Assembly: GCA_043228905.1 (NCBI GenBank)
Contig: JBHGNT010000018.1
Location: 4,092,001 to 4,156,000 of the forward strand
Length of the DNA: 64,000 bases
Direction of reading: 5' to 3'
Source: Azolla caroliniana
Lineage: Eukaryota > Polypodiophyta
Shown here: one piece after another, positions 33,492 through 43,889 of the stretch
Layout: the number at the start of each line of letters is the position of its first letter
Position numbering within the stretch: the first letter of the stretch is position 1
Made by a program: the position numbers and the translations under genes
The notes under the pieces: generated by a model
What the model was told of the DNA's origin: nothing
What the model saw: only the letters and a program-made list of their open reading frames with translations
Databases searched by the model: none

Positions 33492-33530
33492 GTCCCCGAT
33501 ACGAACGGGGGTTTCTGTAGTCGCCCTTGC

Positions 33531-35207
33531 CTAGTGCAACCTGGCGTAGTGGCTCTCCGCAAGCTCGTCTTCCGCGGCCACCTCGTCGAGGAGTGCCGCC
33601 CTTACCTCAACCGGCTTCTCGGGCTCCGGTTCTGTCGCGAGACGCTTTCTCTTCACGAGGTCCATGATGTAGTTGTGGAATTCCTGTCTTGCTATGCCAA
33701 GCACTTCCCTAAGCATGAGTTCTATGCGACTGTCGAGAACTCGCTCCTCTAGAACCTTTTGTAGGTTCGTTGTTTTCTCGATTTCCGAGCTTAAACGGAA
33801 GCTCGGAATCCTGCCCTTCTCCTTCTCCTGGGACCCGCTCGGAGTGGCATCGTGCCTTTTCGGCGCGCTTTGGGTGTCATACCTCCCCGAAGGGCCCGCT
33901 CCCCCGGTTTTCCCCGCTCGCCTTTCGTCGATCAGGGCCTCGTAGTTCCTGCACGCGGCCTCCACAAAGCCGGTGCTCTCCTCAACGGGGTCACTCCAGC
34001 CGGTAGCTTTGCACACACGCTCCTCCGCGCACTCCGCTTCTCCCTTCTGTGGCCTTTCTCCGGACAAGGTCTCGAGAGTAATCGGCCAAAACCCATGTTT
34101 TCGAATTGGGTTTGGCCTCCTTTTCGCCTACGCGGATTCCGACTGAAACCGAGTAGTGGATGGCTTCGACGTGCCGTGTCGTGGCCTCTTCCATTAGCCT
34201 CTTCATGCCACCTTGTCCGAAATTCGCATCAAGCAATCTTCGTGTGTTGATCGCATGTATCCTACCATTCGAAAGAAAACTACATTACTTCTGAGCTCTT
34301 CGCCGAGGTTAGCGCAATCTCTCTGGGCATGTCCGGTGGTGTCACACCATATGCACCTCTGATTGGCCGGCGGTTTCCGGTCGCGCGGCTGACCCTCGTC
34401 GCTTCGTCGGGCCTGGGTGATTTGGAGGTCGCACACCATCCTTGTTAGTTCTTCGAGTCCTGCGCCGCCTACAGGTCCCACGACTACGTTCGCCGGAGGT
34501 GGGCCTAGCTCGAGCCACCTCCTTGTTTTCTTCCATTCGGGTCGACATCGGCTCGACTCTGGTTTTGACAGCCGGTTCGGCCGGCGAGGACCCCCTTTCT
34601 TTCCAATCTCGGCGTTTGTCAATCCTACCACATACTTCTTTGACGGTCGCCCAGTTAGTCGTGAGACCACGGTTGGTTTCAAGAAGAAGACCCACGCTTT
34701 CCCGAACGCGCGAGTCGAACGATGTAACGAAAAATAGGACTTGCTCGTTTCGAGCACGATTCGGTCCAATCTAGAGAGCCGTGCGAACCATGACTCGAAC
34801 TCCTGGAGGAGCGCCGAAGCGTTTTGACCCTTGTCGGGGCTGCTGACCCAATCCATAAAGTTCTTTCTTGATAGCCAGAGCGAGTCGTCGTAGTTGTACC
34901 TTTCAAGAACTTCCTCTACGAATTCCGCCCAATCGCGACAACCTGCTTGTATTTCGGCCATCTCCATATGGATGTGTGGTGTCAGGACCCGGGGAAACCC
35001 TATCATCCGTCTATCCTCGGGTATATTCCTCATATGCATTTCAGATTTGTAGGCCTCTAAGTAACTCATGGCGTCTTTTCCATTGAACCGACCTATCTTG
35101 TCGACCGTTGCTTCTATGGCCCTATCGAGGGCACTCGCGCCCTCGCGACCGCTAACCAAGCGGTCTACCGCCACCACCATTGCTTCTGCAAGTTCGCTTC
35201 CTCTCAT
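33531..35207 (-). pseudogene. Ty3-C gag
   Basis: ATG at 35207 lies 24 bp inside the primer site. The first half ('AIEATVDKIGRFNGKDAMSYLEAYKSEM' in part, 'EMAEIQAGCRDWAEFVEEVL') is a helical capsid-like domain shared with the gags of Ty3-D and Ty3-E. The knuckle 'CIWCDTTGHAQRDC' is at about 34310-34350. After a frameshift near 34200 the frame 33531-34067 carries 'TGWSDPVEESTGFVEAACRNYEALIDE' and charged helices, the C-terminal gag part also seen in Ty3-E. Confidence 0.85.
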
Positions 35208-35230
35208 TTCAGATTCCTTTGCCGCCCCTG

Positions 35231-35248
35231 TTCATGTTGGGTTCACCA
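35231..35248 (-). other. tRNA-Trp primer-binding site of Ty3-C
   Basis: The element strand reads TGGTGAACCCAACATGAA, 4 bp inside the 5' LTR. It differs from the Ty3-E site only at two G-to-A positions, both CG in the other copy. The Ty3-E version is the complement of the 3' end of plant tRNA-Trp as I recall it. Confidence 0.78.
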
Positions 35249-35252
35249 AAGA

Positions 35253-35995
35253 TGTCAAGAAAATCCTCGTGGATGTGTAGAAGTTGGACAGGACCACGGG
35301 GGTCTTGAACCAAGGTATCAAGAAGTGAGGAGGAAGAGTCTATGGTTTACGTAAGCCCTGAGACCACGGTTAAACAGAGAAGGGTAGCGAAATGAGAGAG
35401 AGAGTGTACGAGGATCATGTGTAGACACAGGCGGAGACAGAGATGCTGAGTACAACTTGCGTTAGGTAGATAAGTTTTCTATTAATCCAAACATGCGCGT
35501 GGCGTTGTGGGTGATTACAATTGGATCAGTGCCGGTGATAGAGCGTCAAGCTCTACAGTAGTTAGATACAAAGATATGTAGCCACGCAGAAGGTCGATCC
35601 CCTAGGGCATCTGACGCGAGCAGGGGAAGCGCCTTCCGGTGTTCCGTTGTAGGACTCCTCGTTTCCCTCCTCTCTATTTCCTTTCTCCTCTCTAGATGAC
35701 ATCCCTAAATCAGTCAAAGGTCGCCCCTTTTATAGCACAAGGAGCGACCGTTACAAAGCATTCATGACCTGTTGCTCTCCCTTCTTAGATTCTTCCCCCT
35801 GATTCACTCTTCTCGCAACTCTCCCTCCTTACGCAATGTTTGAATCCCAATTAATGCCTTAACTACCTAGTACACCTCTTTCTACCTATGCTTAGTACTT
35901 ATACTATTAAATTCACTAGGGGTGTGTACTCGTGCACACCAGTGTTCCTGCGCGTTTCACATTGTTTCCGCCTATAGCCCGGAATCTTCACGACA
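35253..35995 (-). repeat. 5' LTR of Ty3-C
   Basis: 743 bp, partner of 28817-29572. An open frame running out of its right part into the minisatellite at 36067 starts in this LTR. Confidence 0.9.
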
Positions 35996-36066
35996 ATGTA
36001 AGGATTACGCATGGGCTGAACTTTATGGATGATTGGATCATGGGGCCGAATTATACCAACGGTTGC

Positions 36067-36213
36067 ATGCAACTAAAAGTAAAGGTCAAGCAACTAAAAA
36101 AGGAGGCCATGCAACTAAAAGTAAAGGCTAAGCAACTAAAAAAGGAGTCCATGCAACTAAAAATAAAGGCCAAGCAACTAAAAATGGAGGCCATGCAACT
36201 AAAAGTGGACGTA
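36067..36213 (+). repeat. 21-bp minisatellite, seven units, encoding heptads
   Basis: Seven 21-bp units alternate ATGCAACTAAAAGTAAAGGYC-like and AAGCAACTAAAAAAGGAGGCC-like versions, in the same frame as an open stretch 35932-36237. Translated, each unit is a heptad (MQLKVKV, KQLKKEA, ...), hydrophobic at fixed positions, so the region would be a Lys-rich coiled coil. Whether it is ever translated is unknown. Confidence 0.88.
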
Positions 36214-36237
36214 TGCAAAGGAACATGGAGGCTATGA

Positions 36238-36491
36238 TCGACAAAGAACTCCGTATATGTTCCACTCTTTTTTTTCTCTAGTTTTTTTTTCTTCTTCTCT
36301 TCTTCTCTCTCCATGATTCTAGAATTATAAAGAATCTATTTTCTTGTGCAATAAATGGATATTTTCTTTTACCTACTTGTCTCATGTGTAAATCTTGCTT
36401 GTGTTAAGCATGTGAGCCTTAATTCCTTCCATTCTATAACCCCGGTGGTTCCACCTCACGATCCACAAATAGTGATGGATTTTTCACGACA
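36238..36491 (+). repeat. 3' part of the 5' LTR of Ty3-D
   Basis: The end GGATTTTTCACGACA at 36491 and the preceding ACCCCGGTGGTTCCACCTCACGATC block match the corresponding end of the Ty3-E LTR (47870-47925). The LTR start (TGTCGTG...) is not found; Ty3-C, 35996 and leftwards, may have inserted into it. Confidence 0.7.
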
Positions 36492-36499
36492 TAATTAAG

Positions 36500-36517
36500 T
36501 GGTGAACCTGACGTGAA
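36500..36517 (+). other. tRNA-Trp primer-binding site of Ty3-D
   Basis: TGGTGAACCTGACGTGAA, 8 bp after the LTR end; one C-to-T difference from the Ty3-E site. Confidence 0.8.
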
Positions 36518-36547
36518 GAGGCAGTAGGGAGGATATCAAGTGCAACA

Positions 36548-37435
36548 ATGGCTTTGACAAGCGGAACTCAAGGAGAGGAATTAATGAAAGGCATGGTGGT
36601 GTCTGTTGTGGAATACATGCTGAAAGTGAGAAATCAAGAGGATTTAATCGAAAAAGCTGTTGATCGAACAATCGAGATAGCTGGACGATTTGGTGGTAAG
36701 ACCATCACAGATTTCCTTGCTACCTATCAGAACGAGATGCAGGAGAGGGATCTCAACGATCTCAAACAAATTTCTAGCTTCAAACGTGTGGTGGAACCAA
36801 GGATTCGCGAGCGCGTCATGGAGATCGAAAATGAGCACGCAACTTGGGCGGAGTTCGAAAAGGTGCTTCTCATTGAATACGTGGTTGAAGACGCGTCACA
36901 GATGACTCGACATACGCTAATGATTTGGATCGAGAAGAAAGGGAAGAATCTGTGTGCGTCGAGAGTGTAATATGCGGAATTCGACCAGAAGTACAACCGA
37001 CTTCTGAGTGCTGATCAACGAGTTCTCAATGGAGATAAAGTCTTGTTATTCCTGAAGGCGGTGGATATGGAAGACCGGCGAGAATTGGGCAATTTTTTGG
37101 AGGACGAAACGCAAGTGGAATTCGACCAGAAGTACAACCGACTTCTGAGTGCTGATCAACGAGTTCTTGATGGAGATAAAGTCCTGCTATTCCTGAAGGC
37201 AGTGGATATGAAAGACCGGTGAGAATTGGGCAGTTTTTTGGAGGACGAAATGCAACCAAATGGCTTGGTAGCGGACTGGGCGGCGATGAAGAACACTTGT
37301 AGGCATCTTGATAAGCGTCGACAATGGCAAGAGGAAACTGATATGGAGAATCCACAATCGTGGAGGAGGAAGGCACCTGTTGTTGGGAAAGGGCCGCCTT
37401 TGAATGCGGAACTTAAGCGAAAATCTTCTATATGA
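36548..37435 (+). pseudogene. Ty3-D gag, truncated
   Basis: ATG 36548 opens 140 codons with 'KAVDRTIEIAGRFGGKTITDFL' (part), 'DLKQISSFKRVVEPRIRERV' and 'TWAEFEKVLLIEYV', the same capsid-like domain as Ty3-E. A TAA at 36968 is followed by a directly repeated 141-bp block, a TGA at 37220, and 'VADWAAMKNTCRHLDKRRQW' up to about 37435. The element ends at the Copia-K LTR near 37441. Confidence 0.85.
36977..37258 (+). repeat. 141-bp tandem duplication inside Ty3-D gag
   Basis: Copy 1 36977-37117, copy 2 37118-37258, each starting GAATTCGACCAGAAG; period 141 bp = 47 codons, so the frame is kept. The copies differ by only a few bases. The Ty3-E gag has this block once. Confidence 0.92.
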
Positions 37436-37510
37436 TTATCATGAAGTGGTGTATGTAGACAAAAAGATCAATGGCAGATGGAAACATTAAACAAGATGCT
37501 GCAGAGCACG

Positions 37511-37512
<2 letters not shown>

Positions 37513-37564
<52 letters not shown>
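37513..37564. repeat. (GA)n microsatellite
   Basis: About 26 AG units inside the Copia-K LTR. Confidence 0.97.
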
Positions 37565-37571
<7 letters not shown>

Positions 37572-37881
37572 CAACAAATTAGTTGTATATTAGGCAATAG
37601 AACAAAGAGCAACAACAACATTTAACTAGGTTAAAAAGTCAATTTATATATTGACTAACTTAGGGCAACTGCCCTTCTCAGTATTTACATAAATAGTCAA
37701 AGCCTAGTGTGTACAAAAGGAGACAATGTGAATATGTCCATTAGACACCCGTATTCAACACTCCCTCATAATGGGCATATACATATTAAACTTATACTCG
37801 AAACGAGTATATAATATATATTGATACAAGGCTTTGAACAACCGAAGTCTGGTGTCCGAAAAAGGATCGCAATTGTTCGAT

Positions 37882-39394
37882 TTAATCGAACCGATTCTCC
37901 ATTACGCCCATGTGTTGTGTAAGAGATCGAAATCGATCTTCCGAGAGACACTTGGTCATTGCGTCCGCGATATTATCGGTTATAGATATCTTTGCAAGGC
38001 CGATTTTCCCTGAAATGACGCAATCCCGAACGAAGTGATATCGAACGTCGATATTCTTGGAGGCGTTATGCTGAACCGGATTTTTCGATAGAACGACAAC
38101 ACCTTGACTGTCGCTATAAACAATCGGAGTCGAGCCGATTTCGGCTTGTCGAAACATGCAGGCTAGCCGGCTGAGCCATAAGGCCTCTTTCGCCGCATCG
38201 GAAGCAACTACGTATTCGGCTTCGGTCGTTGATGTGGCCGTGCATTCCTGAAGTTTGGATTTCCATGAGATGACCCCGTTTCCAACTTTGAAACAATATC
38301 CGATTGTTGATTTTCGGCTGTCTATGCAGCCCACAAAGTCAGAGTCGGTATATCCGACTACACCTGAGTTGTCGTTCGGTCTGAACAGAATACCAAGGTC
38401 TCTTTTGCCCGCCAGATATCTTAACACAAGCTTAATTGTATTCCAATGCGATCGACCAGGGTTATGCATAAATCTGCTGATGACTCCAACGACGTGAGCT
38501 ATATCAGGCCGTGTCACGACCATCGCGTACATGAGGGAGCCGACTACTAGTGCATACGGTACTGATTTCATAATTTCCCCCTCTGGACCGGATGTCAGTT
38601 AGTCTCGACGAGATAGCCGAGAATTAATAGGGAGCGGGGTAGAGGTAGATTTCTCTGATCGCATGTTGAAGCGTTCGAGGACACATCCAATGTGGTCAAA
38701 TTGAGACAGAAACAATTGTTGTCGATTACGATTCCGACGTATCTTCATGCCAAGAATGTGTCGTGCCGGATTGAGATCCTTCATGGCAAACTTCAACCGC
38801 ATGTTCGGCTAGTTCGCTTGCATGGTGTCCAGAAATTAGCATGTCATCCACGTAGATGATGAGAAAGATGGGTGATCCATCTCGAGCTGTTTTCGTGAAG
38901 AGACAATGGTCCTCATGGCTCTTTGAGAAGCCGATCGATTGGATGAAGTCGTCAAACTTCTTATACCATTATCGCGGCGCTTGTTTTAGGGTGTAGAGAC
39001 TCTTCCTGAGTCGGCAGACTAGATGTTCTTGGCTGAGTACCACAAAGCCTTTTGGCTACTCCATATAAATTTCCTCCTCAAGATCACCATGGAGGAAAGC
39101 TGTTTTGACATCTAGCTGAATTAGCTCCAAGTTTTCGGCTGCCACTACGTCGAGCATAAAGCGAAGGGTTGTCTTTTTTACCATTGGTGAAAAGCTTTCG
39201 TCAAAATCGACGTTGTGTTCTTGTCGAAAACCCTTGGCTACTAATCTAGCCTTGAACTTCGGGCTTGCCGAATCAAACATCTCCTTAATTCGATAGACCC
39301 ACTTGCACAGAAGAGCAAGTTGATTTTTCGAGAGTTCGACCAAGTCCCAAGTGTTGTTCATACGAATAGAGTTTATTTCTGACTCCATTGCCAA
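37882..39394 (-). pseudogene. Copia-K RT and RNase H
   Basis: The RT block (39056-39394) has 'NTWDLVELSKNQLALLCKWVYR', split by Met-rich starts, and 'LIQLDVKTAFLHGDLEEEIYM'. Degraded sequence around 38810-39050 covers the YVDD region ('IIYVDDMLIS'-like on the minus strand near 38850). 38599-38802 has 'FAMKDLNPARHILGMKI'; 37882-38571 carries 'RPDIAHVVGVISRFMHNPG', RNase H 'GYTDSDFVGCIDSRKSTIGY', 'CTATSTTEAEYVVASDAAKEALWL' and 'DNIADAMTKCLS'. Decayed by stops. Confidence 0.85.
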
Positions 39395-39480
39395 AGCTTC
39401 TTCGTATGACGTCAGTTCTCCGGCGTCCGTGAAGAAGATACCAGGAGAGTATCTCTCCGGGGGTTGCGACAGTCTCTCGA

Positions 39481-40294
39481 ATCATGGCATTTGGGTTCTT
39501 GAAACAAAGAATATGTCAAGAGGATGTGAAATAGTTGTAATTGAATGTTAGATTAGGGATATTGATATAGTTAATGAAAGAATCATGATCATCAATAAGC
39601 TCCTTGGTATGGTTTTCATTAGGAAGTGGTTGGAGCAATAGCTAGTTGAATAACAACATACTTAGAAGTGTTGTTTGGGCTTTAGCAAACATTGAAGTTG
39701 TGTGTGCGTGTGTGTTGTTGAAGAAAGGGAGGCACCACATGAACTTTGGGTGGCTCTACGAGTGGATTGACCTATAGGACTCTCACTTTCTGTCCTCAAA
39801 ACATGAGAACTAGTACTACAACTCCTCAACATGTCAACATCATCTTGATATTTCACAATATTGGGGGTCAAAGGTTTATAGATGATCAAACATGGATGAT
39901 GGAAATGAGCTCGACAGACAACCCCATCTTTTGTGAGTGGGCATAAGCTCCACTACTTTTCTTTGCTTTCTTCTAATTTAACTCATCTCTATGTAGGGTG
40001 GTTTCTTTTGCTCTAGGAATAAAAAACAGAGGAATGTCGGGCATGAAGGTTCTCGACTCTGGCTCGATACATGTGCTCCATATTTGCATAGACCTTTGGG
40101 TTTATATTGTGCCAAGGGAAATTGAAAACACGTGCATAGTTTGTTACATTGAACTCACAAAAGGTTTGCAACCAACGTTGTATGTCCTTTATGACCACGG
40201 AAAAGAGAAACTACAAAATTTGATGACATTTTCCCTTAAAATCTATTATATTATTGAATATAAACTAGACATCAAGATTTTATGTGGTCGAATC
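39481..40294. other. Spacer without recognisable gene
   Basis: No domain or element end can be named. Short open frames on both strands lack motifs. The GT-rich patch near 39700-39720 is simple sequence. The 3' UTR of the LRR gene lies at its right edge. Confidence 0.5.
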
Positions 40295-42400
40295 TTATCC
40301 CATCTTTTTTCTAGTGAGATCCCAAGTAAACCAACCCACTATCAATGCAACATAACCAATGACCACACCAATCGGTTCAAAAATATCAGTGGCCTTAATC
40401 GGGATTTCCCCCCTACTTGAAGTGGAATTGGGATCAGTTTTGGTGGCATCATCATTCCCACAAGAAAAGGATAAAGGGGCACCACATAGACCAGAGTTCC
40501 CTTCATAACTTTTGTATGAAAATGTCGAGAATTGGTTGTCGAGAGGTATTGAACCCTCGAGTTGATTGTACGAAACATTGAAATAAGCTAGAAAAGTGAG
40601 CTTCATCAATGACGAAGGTATTCCACCAATGAGAGAGTTGTATGATAAATCGAGGCTCTCTAGATCGGTCATATCGCCGATCGCATCTGGGATGTTTCCC
40701 GACAAATTGTTAAAACTCAAATCTATCTCTAAAAGCATGAGAGAAGCACCAATTTGTGAGGGTATGGACCCTTTTAGCTGATTGTGGGAGAGGTAAATTG
40801 ACGGTGGAAGCGCTGAAACTTGTGTGTATAGTAGCTCTTGGGCATCAAGTTCTTGTTTTATTGCGAGGTTGTTAACCACCTCTTTCAATCCAGTTAGCTT
40901 GTAATCGAGACTTATCAATGCGGGCAACAAGAACAATTCGGGTGGTATAGTTCCCGAGAAAGAGTTGTTGGATAAGTCCAAATAAAAAAGATGTGGAAAG
41001 GACCCAATCCATGGTGGGATGGATCCGATTAGGTTGTTCCACGAAAGGTCAAGCACTTGTAGTTTTGTGCAATTCCTCAACCACTCTGGAATGGAACCAA
41101 AGAGACGGATGTTTCCGAGGGCGAACACTTGTAGATTAGTTACCCCTTGCATCCTATCAGGTAGTGCCTCGTTGAACACATTCTTGGATAAGATCACACT
41201 CGCCAGATGCTCACGTCCATCGAGTGATCTTATGCTCCCGTTAAGGTCGTTGCTTGATAGCGAGAGCGTGGTTAGGTTCTTCAATCGATACAAAGACGAT
41301 GGGATCTCCCCTGAAAGTTTGTTGCTCGCAAGGTTTATGCTCTTGAGGGCCGCACACTCAGTTAACGAGGATGGGATTGACCCAAGAAAAGCATTGCTAT
41401 TGAGATCTAGATTTTCTAGCATTGAGAATTGATTGAATCGGACGACATCCAATGAACCACTGAATTTGTTTGCGTTTGCGGTGAATACCTTTAGGTTTGT
41501 ACACGAGGAGAGGTTTGAGGGAAGTTGTCCGGTGAAGTTGTTAAAATCCAACATGAAATGAGAGAGATTGATTAGGTTGCCGATAACATTATCTAGTTCG
41601 CCATCGAAACGGTTACGTGCAAGGCGAAGCATTGTTAACGCGGTTAGGTTGTAGAGACCTTGGGGTAGATTACCCACCAAGTTGTTATCACCAACATCTA
41701 ATGCTTGGAGAGAGGCACAAAGTCCAATACCTTTTGAGATTGTTCCTGAGAAATTGTTAGAGGATAGATCCATCTCTTGAAGAAGTGGGGCAGTTTGGCA
41801 TAGGGTGAGTGGCAAATCTCCACTTAAATCATTGTTGCTTGCTAGGAATTTCCTCAAGAGGCTCAAATTCCTTAAAGAAGAGGAAGGCAAGCTACCATTG
41901 AAGGCATTGGTAGAGAGGTTGAGCACTTGCAAAGAGCTGAAATTCACTAGTACATCAGAGAGCTGGCCTGAAAATTTGTTGCTACTGACATCAAGAGTGT
42001 GAAGGGATGAGAGTGTTGAGAGGTCTTGTGGGAGAGGCCCATATAAGTGATTATTAGAAACATTGAGAACTTGAAGAGATGGAATGTTGGCCAATCCTTG
42101 AGATAAACTCCCATTAAGACCTTTGCTGGAGAGAGAAATGCCCAGAATCTGTGCAGAAACAGCATCACAACTCACTCCTTCCCAATCACAACAGCTCCCA
42201 TTCCTGCTGCTTAAGCTCCAACCATTCTTGAGAGATGTTATGTTCACAGAATTCATGAATTGGAGAAGGGCATCGGCATCTCCTCTCGTGCAAGAATCGG
42301 AGGTTCGTAGCAGCCCAAGAGAGGACAGGAGAAATAGAGAGCAATACAAATTACTAGTAATGGTGATGGGTCTAACCATGTTTAGAGTGGATACATACAT
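40295..42400 (-). CDS. LRR receptor-like protein, PSKR/PSY1R-like ectodomain without kinase
   Basis: I choose Met at 42400 (12th codon of the longest frame) because the tandem paralogue starts at the same place (M-x-x-STL-x-MVRPITI); Met 42379 is also possible. About 701 residues: signal peptide ('LYCSLFLLSSLGLLRTSD'), a capped N-terminus with paired Cys ('GSCCDWEGVSC'), some twenty plant-type LRRs (LxxLxLSxNxLxGxIP), a break in the repeats near 'LISLDYKLTGLKEVVNNL' that matches the island position of PSKR-type receptors, further LRRs, the Cys-pair cap 'GLCGAPLSFSC', a transmembrane helix ('GVVIGYVALIVGWF') and a short basic tail ending RKKMG-stop. No kinase follows. It would sit in the plasma membrane, bind a peptide or act as co-receptor. 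Single exon, no breaks. Confidence 0.85.
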   Translation of the reverse strand: MYVSTLNMVRPITITSNLYCSLFLLSSLGLLRTSDSCTRGDADALLQFMNSVNITSLKNGWSLSSRNGSCCDWEGVSCDAVSAQILGISLSSKGLNGSLSQGLANIPSLQVLNVSNNHLYGPLPQDLSTLSSLHTLDVSSNKFSGQLSDVLVNFSSLQVLNLSTNAFNGSLPSSSLRNLSLLRKFLASNNDLSGDLPLTLCQTAPLLQEMDLSSNNFSGTISKGIGLCASLQALDVGDNNLVGNLPQGLYNLTALTMLRLARNRFDGELDNVIGNLINLSHFMLDFNNFTGQLPSNLSSCTNLKVFTANANKFSGSLDVVRFNQFSMLENLDLNSNAFLGSIPSSLTECAALKSINLASNKLSGEIPSSLYRLKNLTTLSLSSNDLNGSIRSLDGREHLASVILSKNVFNEALPDRMQGVTNLQVFALGNIRLFGSIPEWLRNCTKLQVLDLSWNNLIGSIPPWIGSFPHLFYLDLSNNSFSGTIPPELFLLPALISLDYKLTGLKEVVNNLAIKQELDAQELLYTQVSALPPSIYLSHNQLKGSIPSQIGASLMLLEIDLSFNNLSGNIPDAIGDMTDLESLDLSYNSLIGGIPSSLMKLTFLAYFNVSYNQLEGSIPLDNQFSTFSYKSYEGNSGLCGAPLSFSCGNDDATKTDPNSTSSRGEIPIKATDIFEPIGVVIGYVALIVGWFTWDLTRKKMG

Positions 42401-42792
42401 GCAAAGGGAGTAGTTTGAAGCATCTGTACACATGTTATCTTTACATCTTCTTGTACAGTTGTTGAATCTAGAAATTAAGATGTAATTTGATATTTGTTAT
42501 CAGTAGTAAGGGTGGTGGTGGTGATATGGATGTGAGAAAGGTGAAATAAATGCTAGGAAATTGAGGAGAAGGAAGATATTGAAGGAAACAGAGCAAGGCT
42601 TTACATATGTAAAGTGTGATGGTGATGGGTGGAACCATGCCTAAAGTAGATAGATACAAAGGAGTACTTTGTTTCAAAAGCTATTATGTATGTATATGTG
42701 TATTTGCATATATGCATGTATAAAAGTATCCATACTTATAGATACATAGATACATATATATGTATACATATGGAAATTGCCCAAATTCAACT
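42401..42792 (-). other. Upstream region of the LRR gene with an orphan copy of its N-terminal coding start
   Basis: At 42612-42668 the minus strand encodes 'LYLSTLGMVPPITITLYICKALL', closely similar to the gene's own beginning 'MYVSTLNMVRPITITSNLYC', about 230 bp upstream of it, after which similarity is lost. The same kind of relic lies upstream of the paralogue (45801-45870). No other gene here. Confidence 0.65.
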
Positions 42793-43028
42793 CCTCTTTT
42801 CTTTGATTTCCCAAATTCCTTTCACTTTGCCTTATTTCTTTGAGATGGTAAATTATATGATCAATTCGTTCCCATTATATATGTGCAGATTTTTCCCTAT
42901 GAGAAAGATTTTTCCTCTTTTCTTTGATTTCCCAAATTCCTTTCACTTTGCCTTATTTCTTTGAGATGGTAAATTATATGATCAATTCGTTCCCATTATA
43001 TATGTGCAGATTTTTCCCTATGAGAAAA
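42793..43028. repeat. Direct duplication, period 121 bp
   Basis: Copies at 42793-42913 and 42914-43028 both run from CCTCTTTTCTTTGATTTCC to CCCTATGAGAAA and are almost identical, so the duplication is recent. A more diverged third copy is at about 46040-46160, upstream of the paralogue. Confidence 0.92.
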
Positions 43029-43133
43029 GCCTCAGGTACATAGACAAGAGTATACCTAACATAACCCAATTTTCTCACCTCTTTATTATATACTTAAAAT
43101 ATATCTCTTAATTCAATAGATGCCAGTATGGAA

Positions 43134-43202
43134 ATGTAGGGGATTGTACCCACGACCACCTCGTCTCCATTGGGGCAACCTTACCAACTGAGCTACATCC
43201 AT
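43134..43202 (-). repeat. tRNA-derived relic (SINE head or tRNA pseudogene)
   Basis: The minus strand reads GGATGTAGCTCAGTTGG (acceptor 5' side, box A), a middle arm with GCCCC, then GGTCGTGGGTACAATCC where box B GGTTCGAATCC would stand; the conserved TTCGA has become TACAA. The acceptor stem is not restored. Not a working tRNA. Confidence 0.6.
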
Positions 43203-43272
43203 TCGAGTAAACTATATCCCACTTCAAAATCTCTTTTGACCTAGAAGCTTGGAGATAGGAAACATACTGTGT

Positions 43273-43307
<35 letters not shown>

Positions 43308-43883
43308 AGACATATTAACATCTTCTAAGGCCAAATTTGGCCCATAAGCCAATTGGTGTACAACAAAATAGGGTATTTACCCAATCATAAAAAATAAGAG
43401 AGGGAGATAGAGGGAGGGAGGGAGAGAGAGAGAGCATGCAAAAATGGGATTAAAAAATTCCTCCCCCCAAAAGTTGCACTCTCTCTCTCTCTCTCTCTCT
43501 TTGGTGAAAACACACAATTATATTAATAAATGTGTGTAAAAAACACTACTTACAATGGGTGTGATCTCTCTCTCTCTCTCTCTCTTATTTTTTCTTTTTA
43601 TCTAGTTTCTTTTTGCTTTCTCCTTTTTATTTATTTAGTTGTAAAAATTGGATGGCCTTAATCGTCTATGATTCCCAAGACGAGTTCAAGGCCGTCCAAG
43701 CCCAAGGGTGTGAAAGCACATGAATTTGTAAAAGTTAAAAGTAAGAAAGGGTGAATCTCTCACATGAGTGAGGAAAACAAGAGAGAGGGGAAATTACACA
43801 CGTGTGAAAAGAGAGAGAGAGAGAGAGAGAGAAGTGGATAGAAAAGTAAGAGAGAGAGTGGGCTCTTCTTCATTGTTCCTTGG
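43203..43883. other. Simple-sequence-rich spacer
   Basis: Contains (GAAA)n at about 43276-43308, (CT)n at 43481-43500 and 43566-43584, and (GA)n near 43808-43834. No gene. The homology with the LRR gene starts at about 43890. Confidence 0.7.
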
Positions 43884-43889
43884 AATGGA

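Larger units (their letters stand above)
28817..35995 (-). mobile_element. Ty3-C: complete Ty3 retrotransposon with tRNA-Trp primer site
   Basis: LTRs 28817-29572 and 35253-35995 (TGTC...GACA ends) are closely similar along their length. Flanks ACGT (28813-28816) and ATGT (35996-35999) fit a 4-bp target duplication with one C-to-T change. Minus-strand order: gag, protease, RT, RNase H, integrase. Pol is divergent: RT box FLDD, protease D-H-G, integrase with a 'VVDRGELD' second-Asp box. I associate this style with Ty3 elements of mosses, ferns and fungi (recalled, not searched). Stops throughout. Confidence 0.9.
37441..39480 (-). mobile_element. Copia-K: 5'-truncated copia element
   Basis: The 3' LTR occupies about 37441-37760 (right end GTATTCAACA; left end uncertain), followed by the complement of a polypurine tract (CTCCCTCATAAT, 37761-37772). 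Then RNase H, RT and the RT start follow; integrase and gag are lost beyond 39480. A (GA)n microsatellite lies in the LTR. Confidence 0.85.

Noticed and set aside
40596-42413. Open frames antisense to the LRR gene
   Set aside because: They follow the LRR codon periodicity in the opposite direction and have no domain; the sense frame has signal peptide, repeats and membrane helix.
43134-43202. Functional tRNA gene on the minus strand
   Set aside because: Box B has lost TTCGA and the acceptor stem does not close.
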